Source: an uncultured Methanomicrobiales archaeon (GTDB lineage Archaea; Halobacteriota; Methanomicrobia; Methanomicrobiales; Methanospirillaceae). From it: DNA of 64,000 nt. Position 1 is the first letter of the stretch. Each line of letters begins with the position of its first letter. Under the pieces are notes generated by a model, which saw only the letters and a program-made list of their open reading frames with translations, was not told the DNA's origin and ran no database searches. Shown one piece after another: positions 53,816-62,604 of this stretch. The translations under genes and the position numbers were made by a program. The stretch spans positions 1 through 64,000 of the forward strand of contig CASGHK010000045.1 in assembly GCA_949320185.1 (NCBI GenBank), written 5' to 3'.

Positions 53816-55672
53816 ATGGCGGTTGGAGACCACGGGCGAAAGAACCGGCGTCACGTCCCCTTGGGGGACGACGAGCCCCGCCTCTCCCCCACCACCCTCG
53901 CCTTCCTCGCGGTCTTTGCGATCGTCCTCGTCGTCGCAATCGCGGCCTCGCTCCTCTTTCTCAACCTTTTTGCCGGGCACGGACCGCCCCTCTCGATCGA
54001 GGTGGGGTTCGACGGCTCTACCCTCCGGGTGTACCATGGGGGCGGGATCGAGCTCCCGCCGGGCGACTACCGGCTCCTGGTCGACAGCCAGGACCGCACG
54101 AGGGACGCCCGGCTTGAAAACACCGCGAAGGCAATGAACTTCTCGGAGGGGCGCACCCTCGTCCTCGCGGCGCCGGCGCCTGTCCAGGGTGTCCAGGTAC
54201 GGTACGAGGGCGATGCCGGCGCCCATGTCGTGATCGCCGAGCGGTATGCCGAGGAGTTCGTCCGAACGGGGGCCGACGATCCCTGGGCGATGCCTTTCCC
54301 GCCCTCTCCCACCACGACCCCGCGGGCCGCCGAGGTGCCGCCGAAGGAATACACCTTCCCACCGGCACCGGCACCGAAGCCCCTCGCCGAGCCGCCGCGA
54401 GCCGGCCATATCTACGTGGCGGCCGCCGACTCCTTCCCTCCCGCCTCCGGAGAGGTGGTCTGGTGCGACGGGGCCGCGGACGAGGTCGAGATCGCCGAGG
54501 CGCTCAGCCGGGCGGGAACGGTCGAGCTCCTGGAGGGGACCTTCCACCTCTCGCGCCGGCTCACTCTCCCGGCCTACACGGTGCTCGCGGGCCAGGGGCG
54601 GACCCGGACCGTGCTGGAGGTCGAGAACGATGCCGACCGGTATCAACCCATCGAGATCGCGCAGCCGTACGTGACGGTCCGCGACCTTCGAGTGCAGGGC
54701 CAGGGCTTCTTCCGGATCTCGGCGAGCCACGTCCGGGTCCGGGACGTTGTCGCGACCAGTCGCACCCAGGACGGCCGCCTCCTCCCCTCGGGGGGGAATG
54801 GGATGTTCTTCATCTGGGCGGACCGGTCCGACGTGGAGGACGTGGAGTTCCACTCCTGTACCGCCTATGACTGCTCCACCCACGGCTTCAACTTGAACCA
54901 GGACTTCTCGGATCGCGTACCGCGGACCACCCGGGCGATCCGGTTCGTGAACTGCTACGCCGCCCTCTGTGGGTACGGCACTGCCGGGGGCTCGCGTTCG
55001 CCCTGGATCACCGGCTTCGACCTCCAGGAGAGCCAGGACCTGGTCGACTGCCAGGTGATCAACTGCATCGCCGAGTCGAACTGGGAGTCCGGGTTCCACG
55101 CCGAACCCGGGGCCCGGCTCGATGCGGAGATGCGCGAGATCGGCCCGAGGACGAGATGTGAGGGACTCGTCCTGGAGAACTGCGTCGCGAAGAACAACGG
55201 CTGGAGGAATACGGACCCGGGCCGATTCTTCATGTCGGGGTTCTATGTCCACCGGAACGCGGTCCTCACGGGATGCCGCTCCATCCACAACCGGAACGCG
55301 GGCTTCTACGTCCAGGGCGGGTCCACGCTCGTCTTCGATACCTGCACGGATGCGGGCTCGACCTATGGATGGCGGATCATGAAGTCGAGTCAGGAGATCG
55401 AGCTCCGGTCCTGTTCTTCCAGCGACGCCCGCACCTGGGCGATCTGGGCCGCGTATGCGAGCCGGATCAATGTCACGGACTTCACCCAGGCACGGACGGC
55501 CGGTGCCCGGTCCGTCCAGTCGATCCTGGGGTGGTACAAGGACGACGGGAAGTACGGTCGGCCGGTGACGGATTCATCCTTCCAGATCACCGTGATTGGG
55601 CCCTCGACCCTCGCACCGATCACCCGAGAGGGCTCCGGCAACCACTACGACATCGAACGCGCCAGCGGGTAG
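53816..55672 (+). CDS. Membrane-anchored right-handed beta-helix protein
   Basis: The 618-residue protein has an N-terminal transmembrane segment (TTLAFLAVFAIVLVVAIAASLLFLNLF), an extracytoplasmic beta-rich domain (about 65-160), a Pro-rich linker (about 165-205), and a parallel beta-helix region (about 225-600) with pectate-lyase-like coils. These are visible as VENDADRYQPIEIAQPYVTVRDLRVQ and NCVAKNNGWRN. Such proteins are often carbohydrate-active or surface adhesins. It has no lyase signature I recognise. It is divergent from the radical SAM gene. Confidence 0.78.
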   Translation: MAVGDHGRKNRRHVPLGDDEPRLSPTTLAFLAVFAIVLVVAIAASLLFLNLFAGHGPPLSIEVGFDGSTLRVYHGGGIELPPGDYRLLVDSQDRTRDARLENTAKAMNFSEGRTLVLAAPAPVQGVQVRYEGDAGAHVVIAERYAEEFVRTGADDPWAMPFPPSPTTTPRAAEVPPKEYTFPPAPAPKPLAEPPRAGHIYVAAADSFPPASGEVVWCDGAADEVEIAEALSRAGTVELLEGTFHLSRRLTLPAYTVLAGQGRTRTVLEVENDADRYQPIEIAQPYVTVRDLRVQGQGFFRISASHVRVRDVVATSRTQDGRLLPSGGNGMFFIWADRSDVEDVEFHSCTAYDCSTHGFNLNQDFSDRVPRTTRAIRFVNCYAALCGYGTAGGSRSPWITGFDLQESQDLVDCQVINCIAESNWESGFHAEPGARLDAEMREIGPRTRCEGLVLENCVAKNNGWRNTDPGRFFMSGFYVHRNAVLTGCRSIHNRNAGFYVQGGSTLVFDTCTDAGSTYGWRIMKSSQEIELRSCSSSDARTWAIWAAYASRINVTDFTQARTAGARSVQSILGWYKDDGKYGRPVTDSSFQITVIGPSTLAPITREGSGNHYDIERASG

Positions 55673-55701
55673 ATTGATAGGGCCGAAGGGTCCATCCTCT
55701 G

Positions 55702-57189
55702 GTGATGAGGACCGTCGGCGAACCCAATAAACAGGTCTGTTTCGTCTTCGATCTCCACCGGGGTCTCCCCCTCCGAGCGACTCCCCTCCAGGCGCGTTCT
55801 CGCCGGGAGCCGCTCGACCTCTACTTCGAGACCGATCTCGGCCGGGAGATCCGGGAGCTCGCGGACCGGGCGCTGCTTCCGGCCGCCGAGGCGCTCGCCG
55901 CCGGCCTCGACCAGGGGTTCGCCTGCGCCCTCTCGGTCTCGGGAACCCTCGTCGACCTGCTCGAACGGCACGCGCCCGACGCCCTCGGCGCCTTGGAGCG
56001 AGTCGCCCGCCACCCCGGGGTCGAGGTGCTCAGTACGCCGTACCACCATGGGCTCGCCGGCCTCCTCCGAGACACTGGGGAGTTCCTCGACGAGGTGGAG
56101 CGCCACCGCGACCGGATGGCGTCGGTCTTCGGGGTCCGCCCCGAGGTCTTCTCGCCGCCCGAGCTCTGTGCGACCCGGCCGATGGCCGAGTTGCTTTCCA
56201 CGGCCGGTTGCACGGCCGTGCTGACCGAGCCGCGCTGGTGCCTGCCGCGGGACCTGGACCCGACTCTGGTCTACCGCTCCCGTGCCATCCAGGTGCTGCT
56301 CCGCCACTGCTGCCTCTCGGACGACCTGGCCCAGCGGTTCTTTACCCCCGAGTGGGACCGGTACCCGCTCTTTGCCGAGACCTATGCCGGCTGGCTCGCC
56401 CGGACCCCGGGTGAGTGTATCCTCATCGGGCTCGACCTCGACCGGCTCGGCGACGGCGGCGGTCTCCTCTCGTTCTTCGACGCCCTGCCCGCCGCCCTCG
56501 GAGAGGCCGGCGTCGCGACGGCCACCCCGTCGGCGGTGCTCGCCTCCCACCCGGTCGAGTCCCTCGGGCCCGACCGCGAGGTGGGGTGGACCGCCCCCGA
56601 CGAGGGCGAAACCTGGCTCGAGACGATCTTCCAGCACTCGGCGGCGAGAGCGCTCGAACGGGCCGGCGCCTGGCTCCCCGACCGGGAGGTCTGGCGCCAC
56701 CTCTCCTCCACCGACCACTTCCGCTCGATGGCGATGCGATCGGGTGGGTGCGGCCGACGGCAAGGGTGGGTCGATCACCCGACGACCGTCGAGGCGTTCG
56801 GCCGGTTCATGCGGGCGCTCTCCGCTCTCGAGGAGCGATCTGCCTCCCGCGTCCGCTCGCGCAAGGCGGCGGTGACTCTCCGGTCGCTGCCCCCCGAGCT
56901 CGCATTCGTCTTCTCGCGGGACGGCCACCCGGCCGGGTACGCGGCGCACAGCCTGGCAGAGTGCCTCGAACAGCTCTCATTCACGGCCGACGAGGTGATC
57001 GCCGGCCATCTCGATCGCCAGGACTTCGCCCACTGGTGCCGCGACGTGCTGGGCGATCGGGTCCTCGCCGAGAAGGTGATACAGTGCCGGAACAGGAACG
57101 AGTTACAGGAGACGATGGAGAAACGGATCGACGAGCTGGAGCAGCGCAGAAGATCGCCTTCTTCTGCTGGGAGTCCCTCCACGCTGTGA
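55702..57189 (+). CDS. GH57-family alpha-glucan enzyme with a divergent motif 4
   Basis: The 494-495-residue protein has a GH57 pattern: motif 1 QVCFVFDLHRGLPLRATP, motif 2 PYHHGLAGLL, and the nucleophile region FSPPELCATRPMAELL. Motif 4 reads GLDLDRLGDGG where active GH57 enzymes have an ETFGEHQ-type stretch (the second GH57 at 60229 has GETFGHHQ). The activity may be altered. The start is GTG 55702 or ATG 55705. It is the first gene of the alpha-glucan operon and overlaps the next gene by 106 nt. Confidence 0.8.
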   Translation: MMRTVGEPNKQVCFVFDLHRGLPLRATPLQARSRREPLDLYFETDLGREIRELADRALLPAAEALAAGLDQGFACALSVSGTLVDLLERHAPDALGALERVARHPGVEVLSTPYHHGLAGLLRDTGEFLDEVERHRDRMASVFGVRPEVFSPPELCATRPMAELLSTAGCTAVLTEPRWCLPRDLDPTLVYRSRAIQVLLRHCCLSDDLAQRFFTPEWDRYPLFAETYAGWLARTPGECILIGLDLDRLGDGGGLLSFFDALPAALGEAGVATATPSAVLASHPVESLGPDREVGWTAPDEGETWLETIFQHSAARALERAGAWLPDREVWRHLSSTDHFRSMAMRSGGCGRRQGWVDHPTTVEAFGRFMRALSALEERSASRVRSRKAAVTLRSLPPELAFVFSRDGHPAGYAAHSLAECLEQLSFTADEVIAGHLDRQDFAHWCRDVLGDRVLAEKVIQCRNRNELQETMEKRIDELEQRRRSPSSAGSPSTL

Positions 57190-58310
57190 GGGTGGGAGGG
57201 CTCGCCCCCGCCGCCACCGAACTGGCGGAGGGTCTTGCCCAGCGGGGGCACGAGGTCCACTACTTCACCCGAGCCGGGCCGGAGACCCCGGGAGATCGTG
57301 CCCTGATCAACGGCGTCCACTATCACTTCTGCCGGCCCGAGGGCGAGAATATCGTCGCGTTCTGCCACTCGATGTCCGAACAGATGGTCGAGGCGTTTCG
57401 GGCGGCCGACGAACCCCGGTTCGACGTGCTCCACTTCCACGACTGGCACGCGGTCGATGCGCTCCACCAGCTCCGCGACCGGGTGACGGTCTTCTCGTAC
57501 CACTCCACCGAGTACGGGCGGAACGGCGGGAACTTCGGCGGCTGGTGGGAGTTCGGGGAGATCTCGGCCAAGGAGTGGTACGGCGGTTTCGTCTCGACCC
57601 TGGTGATGACCGTCTCCCACCACACCCGCACCGAGGTGATGTGGCTCTACAACGTGCCCGAGTGGAAGGTGACGGTCGTCCCGAACGGGGTTCGGCCAGA
57701 GCGGTTCCGAAAGGCGGTCGACCCCGGGGAGGTCAAGATGCGCTACGGGATCCACCCGCTCGCCCCGCTCGTCCTCTTCGTCGGCCGGCTTACCTACCAG
57801 AAGGGGCCGGACCTCCTGATTGAGGCGGTCCCCCTGGTCCTCGAGAAGCGCTGGGACGTCCAGTTCATCATGGCGGGGACCGGGCAGATGGAGGCCGACT
57901 TAAAGGAGCAGGCCCGGGCGCTCCCGGTCCAGTTCCCCGGATACATCTCGAACGACGCCCATCTCGACCTCCTGAACGCGGCCGACATCGTGGTCATCCC
58001 GAGCCGGAACGAGCCGTTCGGCCTGGTCCTGACCGAGGCCTGGTCGGCGGGGCGGTGCGTGGTGGCGACCGATGTGGGCGGCCTCTCGGAGAACATCGAT
58101 CCGTTCGTGGATGGGATCTGCGTCCCGTGCCAGCCCGAGTCGATCGCCTGGGGGATCAACTACGTGATCGACGACCCGCGGACGATACGCGAGCTCGGAC
58201 GGGCCGGCCAGCGAAAGGTGTACGCCCGGTTCGACTGGGACCTCGTCACCGACGCGGCGCTCGACGTCTACCGGCGGGCCCGGCCCCTCGCAGCCCGCCA
58301 GGGGACCTGA
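57084..58310 (+). CDS. Glycogen synthase-like glycosyltransferase (GT4/GT5)
   Basis: The 408-residue protein starts at GTG 57084 (MPEQERVTGDDG), the only start that keeps the first strand (KIAFFCWESLHAVRVGGLAP). Motifs are FDVLHFHDWHAVDAL, NGVRPERFRK, FVGRLTYQKGPDLLIEA and NEPFGLVLTEAWSAGRCVVA, matching bacterial/archaeal glycogen synthases. It uses an NDP-glucose donor to extend alpha-1,4-glucan. The overlap with the GH57 gene is long (106 nt). The end overlaps glgB by 1 nt (TGATG). Confidence 0.9.
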   Translation: MPEQERVTGDDGETDRRAGAAQKIAFFCWESLHAVRVGGLAPAATELAEGLAQRGHEVHYFTRAGPETPGDRALINGVHYHFCRPEGENIVAFCHSMSEQMVEAFRAADEPRFDVLHFHDWHAVDALHQLRDRVTVFSYHSTEYGRNGGNFGGWWEFGEISAKEWYGGFVSTLVMTVSHHTRTEVMWLYNVPEWKVTVVPNGVRPERFRKAVDPGEVKMRYGIHPLAPLVLFVGRLTYQKGPDLLIEAVPLVLEKRWDVQFIMAGTGQMEADLKEQARALPVQFPGYISNDAHLDLLNAADIVVIPSRNEPFGLVLTEAWSAGRCVVATDVGGLSENIDPFVDGICVPCQPESIAWGINYVIDDPRTIRELGRAGQRKVYARFDWDLVTDAALDVYRRARPLAARQGT

Positions 58311-60232
58311 TGGCCGCCGAGGACGTCATCCCCCTCCCGCCCCTCACCGAGTTCGACCGCCACCTCTTCCGGGAGGGGACGCATGTCGCGCTCGCCGAGG
58401 TGCTCGGGACCCACCCATGCCGGTACGAGGGAGAGGACGGGACCGTGTTCCGTGTCTGGGCCCCGAACGCGGCCCGGGTCTCGGTGATCGGCGACTTCAA
58501 CGACTGGGACGGGGCGGCTCATCCACTCTTCCCTGCCGACGATGGCACCGGGGTGCATGCCGGGTTCATCCCGGGCATCGGCGTGGGGGAGCGGTACAAG
58601 TATCGAGTCGCCTCATGGTTCGACGGCTACGTCTCGGAGCGGGCGGACCCGTTCGCCTTCGCCGCCGAGCTCGCGCCGGGGACGGCATCCCTGGTGGCCG
58701 ACCCGGTCCACGCGTGGCAGGACGACTGCTGGCTGGCAGAACGGGCAGAGCGGCAGGGGCGGGACGCGCCGGTCTCTATCTACGAGGTCCACCCGGGCTC
58801 GTGGCGGCGGGACCCCGCCGGCCCATGCCGGCTCCTCTCCTGGCCCGAGCTCGCCGGCCCCCTCGTCGACCACGTGACGGACCTGGGCTTCACCCACGTC
58901 GAGCTGATGCCCGTGATGGAGCACCCGTTCTATGCCTCCTGGGGCTACCAGGGGCTCGGGTACTTCGCCCCTACGGCCCGGTACGGCACGCCGGAGGAGT
59001 TGATGGGCTTCGTCGACACCCTCCACCGGGCCGGGATCGGGGTGCTCCTGGACTGGGTGCCGTCCCACTTCCCGGTGGACGGGCACGGGCTCGCCTTCTT
59101 CGACGGGACGCACCTCTACGAGCACGCCCACCCGCGCCAGCGGCTCCACCCCGAGTGGGGCTCGGCAGTCTTCAACCTGGGCCGGAACGAGGTGCGGGGT
59201 TTCCTCGCCTCCTCGGCCCTCTTCTGGCTCGACCGGTACCACGCGGACGGGCTCCGGGTGGACGCCGTCGCCTCGATGCTCTATCTCGACTACTGCCGGT
59301 CCCCTGGGGAGTGGATCCCGAACATCCACGGCGGGCGGGAGAACCTGGACGCGGTCTCGTTCCTCCGCTTCGTCAACGAGGCGGCCCACGCACGCCACCC
59401 AGGTGTGCTGATCTGCGCCGAGGAGTCGACCGCCTGGCCGCTCGTCACCCGCCCCCCGTCCGTGGGCGGGCTCGGCTTCTCCCTGAAGTGGAACATGGGC
59501 TGGATGCACGATACCCTCGACTACCTCTCGCGGGACCCGGTCCATCGTCGGTACCACCACGACGAGGTCACCTTCTCGATCATGTACGCCTGGAGCGAGG
59601 ACTACATCCTCCCTCTCTCGCACGACGAGGTGGTCCACATGAAGGGCTCGCTGCTCGGCCGGATGCCGGGAGACGACTGGCAGCGGCGCGCGAACCTGCG
59701 CCTCCTGCTCGCCAGCCAGTTCACGCACCCGGGCAAGAAGCTCCTCTTCATGGGCGGCGAGTTCGGCCAGGAGGCCGAGTGGGCCCACGACCGTTCCCTG
59801 GACTGGCACCTGCTCGAGGACGAGCGGCACCAGGGCATCCTCCGGTTCACCCGGGACGCCGCCCGGCTCTACCGTGACCTGCCGGCGCTCCACGCGCGGG
59901 ACCACGACCCCTCGGGGTTCCGGTGGGTCGTGGTCGGGGACCGTGAGCAGTCGGTCTTCGCCTTCCTCCGATTCGGGCATCGCCCGGGCGACCAGGCGCT
60001 CGTGGTCCTGAACGCGACGCCGGTGGTCCGGCACGACTACCGGGTCGGCGTGCCCCTATCCGGGTGGTGGCGTGAGCGGCTGAACAGCGACGCCGCCCTG
60101 TACGGCGGCTCCGGGGTCGGGAACCTCGGGGGGTGCGTGGCGGAGCCGGTGCCGGCTCACGGCCTCGAGGCGTCGCTCCGGCTCACCCTGCCGCCCCTCG
60201 CCTGCCTGGTGCTGGCACCGGAGGGGGCGTGA
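58310..60232 (+). CDS. glgB: 1,4-alpha-glucan branching enzyme
   Basis: The 640-residue GH13 enzyme has a CBM48 domain (FRVWAPNAARVSVIGDFNDWDG), then the barrel motifs MPVMEHPFYASWGYQ, DGLRVDAVASML (nucleophile Asp at about 318), CAEEST (acid/base Glu at about 371-372) and LPLSHDEVVH. It makes alpha-1,6 branches in glycogen. The start is ATG 58310; the ORF track extends upstream through the glycosyltransferase gene in the wrong frame. Its stop overlaps the next GTG start by 4 nt. Confidence 0.95.
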   Translation: MAAEDVIPLPPLTEFDRHLFREGTHVALAEVLGTHPCRYEGEDGTVFRVWAPNAARVSVIGDFNDWDGAAHPLFPADDGTGVHAGFIPGIGVGERYKYRVASWFDGYVSERADPFAFAAELAPGTASLVADPVHAWQDDCWLAERAERQGRDAPVSIYEVHPGSWRRDPAGPCRLLSWPELAGPLVDHVTDLGFTHVELMPVMEHPFYASWGYQGLGYFAPTARYGTPEELMGFVDTLHRAGIGVLLDWVPSHFPVDGHGLAFFDGTHLYEHAHPRQRLHPEWGSAVFNLGRNEVRGFLASSALFWLDRYHADGLRVDAVASMLYLDYCRSPGEWIPNIHGGRENLDAVSFLRFVNEAAHARHPGVLICAEESTAWPLVTRPPSVGGLGFSLKWNMGWMHDTLDYLSRDPVHRRYHHDEVTFSIMYAWSEDYILPLSHDEVVHMKGSLLGRMPGDDWQRRANLRLLLASQFTHPGKKLLFMGGEFGQEAEWAHDRSLDWHLLEDERHQGILRFTRDAARLYRDLPALHARDHDPSGFRWVVVGDREQSVFAFLRFGHRPGDQALVVLNATPVVRHDYRVGVPLSGWWRERLNSDAALYGGSGVGNLGGCVAEPVPAHGLEASLRLTLPPLACLVLAPEGA

Positions 60233-62604
60233 CCGATCGGGCGGTCTGCATCCACGGCCATTTCTACCAGCCCCCCCGGGAGGACCCCTGGCTGGAGCAG
60301 GTGGCGCTCCAGCCCACCGCCGCTCCGTTCCTCGACTGGAACGAGCGGGTGACGGCCGAGTGTTACCGCCCGTTCACGGCGGCGCGCCTCCTCGCGCCCG
60401 ATGGCCGGATCGAATCGATATTCAACCTCTACAGCCGGGTCTCGTTCAACATCGGCCCGACCCTCTTCGCCTGGCTGGAGCGGCACGCCCCCGACGTCTG
60501 CGCCGCCGTCCTGGAGGCGGACGCCGCCTCTCTCACCCGCTGCGGGCACGGCGCCGCGATCGCGCAGGGCTACCACCACGCCATCCTCCCGCTCGCGGAT
60601 TCGCGCGACCTGGAGACCGAGATAGCCTGGGGCGTGCGCGACTTCGAGGCCCGGTTCGGCCGTTCGCCCGAGGGGTTCTGGCTCCCCGAGATGGGGGTCG
60701 ACGTCCCCACCCTCGAGGCCCTCGCCCGGCACGGCGTCCGGTTCACCGTGCTCGCCCCCCATCAGGCGGCGCGGGTGCGGGAGCCCGGCGGGGACTGGCA
60801 CGTGGTGGACCCGCTCTCGCTCGACCTGACCCGGCCCTACGCCTGCCCGCTCCCGTCCGGCCGTTCGGTCGCGGTCTTCTTTTACAACGCCGGAGTGGCG
60901 CACGAGCTGGCGTTCGGCGACCTCCTCTCGAACGGGGACCGGTTCGCCGCCCGTCTCCTCGGCGGATTCAATCCGGACGGCCGCGACCAGATCGTCTCGG
61001 TGGCGCTCGACGGCGAGACCTTCGGCCACCACCAGAAGTTCGGGGAGATGGGCCTCGCCCGGGCCCTTCAGGACCTGGACGGCCGGCCCGACCTCCGGGT
61101 GACGGTCTATGGCGAGTACCTGGAACGGCACCCGCCGGTGCTGGAGGTTTCCGTTCGCGAAAAGACCTCCTGGTCCTGCGCCCACGGTGTGGCGCGCTGG
61201 CGAACTGACTGCGGCTGCGCAACGGGCCTCCACCCAGGCTGGTCCCAGGAGTGGCGCTCCCCACTCCGGGCCGGGCTCGAGGTACTCCGCGACACCCTCC
61301 GGCCCGCGTTCGAGGCGGAGGGTGCCGCCCTCTTCCAGGACCCGTGGGAGGCCCGCTCGGCGTACGTCGATCTGGTCCGGGACCTTTCCCACACGGCGCG
61401 GGAGGCGTTCTTTGCCCGCCACGCCGCCCGTCCCCTCACGCCCGACGAGGAGCGGCGGGCCCTCCTCCACCTGGAGCTCCAGCGCCACCTCCTGATGTCG
61501 TTCACCTCGTGCGGCTGGTTCTTCGACGACATCGCCGGGCTCGAACCGGTCCAGGTGCTCCGCTACGCGGCCCGCGCCTGCCAGATCGCCCGCACGCTCG
61601 GGCTGCCCGATCCCGAGCCGGCCCTGGTCGAGGTGCTCGGCGCGGCGCGAGGTAACACTCCGCAGGCACCGGACGGTGGCGCCGTCTGGCGCGAGCAGGT
61701 GGCTCCGTTCGTCCTGGACTGGCCGCGCCTCGCCGCCCACGTCGCGGTCGAGACCCTCTGGGCCAGGGGGCCATGCGCATTCCAGGAAGGACCGTACGCC
61801 GTCGTCTGCGAACGCTGCGACCGGGAGACGGCGGGCCGGCACCGGTTCGCGGCCGGCGCGGCGACCATCACGGCCGTACGGACCGGGGAGTTCCGGGCAT
61901 TCTCGTTCGGTGTCCTGATCGGCCGGGACGGCACGGTCCGGGTCGGCATCGGCGACGCTCCCGGCCCCTCCTGTCCATCGCCCGACGACCTCGAACGAGC
62001 CTTTCCCGAACACTTCTACCCGCCGGAGGCGCTCTCGCGTCGCGAGCGGCGCACCCTCTACGACCGGCTGATGCGTGTCGATACCGACGAGGCCGCCGCC
62101 GCTGCTGAGGGCTGTGCAGGGGACCGACGCCCACTCCTCGGGGCGCTCGGCACGCTCGGGCTCGTCCCTCCACCGGGGTTCGCCGCCCCCGTCGCCCTCG
62201 CCCTCGAGGCCGAACTCATTGAAGGTCTCGCCGTCGACCGGCCGGACACGCCCGGCCTCGCAGCTGCCGCGACCGAGCTCGCCCGCCTCCCCGGGCTCTA
62301 CGACGTTCCGCGCCTCGCCCGGGCGCTCGAGTCCACCCTTGTCCGCCTGCTCGGACAGGCCAGAGCGGAGTTTCCGGCCGTCGACGCCCTGCAGGCCTGC
62401 ACCGGGACCCTCGACGCCCTGCGCCCGCTCGCCCTCGAGCCGGACCTGTGGCGGCTCCAGAACCTTTACATCGGCATATCGCAGGAGTACTGGGGACAGA
62501 TGGACGAGACGGACCAGACCGGTCGACCGCCGGGCCGGGACCACGCAGCATGGGCCGCCCGCTTCTCCGCCCTCGCCGACTACCTCGGGGTGCACCTGCC
62601 GTGA
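60229..62604 (+). CDS. GH57 glycoside hydrolase with DUF3536 domain
   Basis: The 791-residue protein has GH57 motif 1 CIHGHFYQPPREDPWLEQ, the GYHHAILPLAD segment, nucleophile motif GFWLPEMGVD, and an intact motif 4 VALDGETFGHHQKFGE. A long C-terminal DUF3536 region follows. It probably acts on intracellular alpha-glucans. GTG 60229 overlaps the glgB stop (GTGA), and its stop overlaps malQ in the same way, so the genes are translationally coupled. Confidence 0.9.
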   Translation: MTDRAVCIHGHFYQPPREDPWLEQVALQPTAAPFLDWNERVTAECYRPFTAARLLAPDGRIESIFNLYSRVSFNIGPTLFAWLERHAPDVCAAVLEADAASLTRCGHGAAIAQGYHHAILPLADSRDLETEIAWGVRDFEARFGRSPEGFWLPEMGVDVPTLEALARHGVRFTVLAPHQAARVREPGGDWHVVDPLSLDLTRPYACPLPSGRSVAVFFYNAGVAHELAFGDLLSNGDRFAARLLGGFNPDGRDQIVSVALDGETFGHHQKFGEMGLARALQDLDGRPDLRVTVYGEYLERHPPVLEVSVREKTSWSCAHGVARWRTDCGCATGLHPGWSQEWRSPLRAGLEVLRDTLRPAFEAEGAALFQDPWEARSAYVDLVRDLSHTAREAFFARHAARPLTPDEERRALLHLELQRHLLMSFTSCGWFFDDIAGLEPVQVLRYAARACQIARTLGLPDPEPALVEVLGAARGNTPQAPDGGAVWREQVAPFVLDWPRLAAHVAVETLWARGPCAFQEGPYAVVCERCDRETAGRHRFAAGAATITAVRTGEFRAFSFGVLIGRDGTVRVGIGDAPGPSCPSPDDLERAFPEHFYPPEALSRRERRTLYDRLMRVDTDEAAAAAEGCAGDRRPLLGALGTLGLVPPPGFAAPVALALEAELIEGLAVDRPDTPGLAAAATELARLPGLYDVPRLARALESTLVRLLGQARAEFPAVDALQACTGTLDALRPLALEPDLWRLQNLYIGISQEYWGQMDETDQTGRPPGRDHAAWAARFSALADYLGVHLP

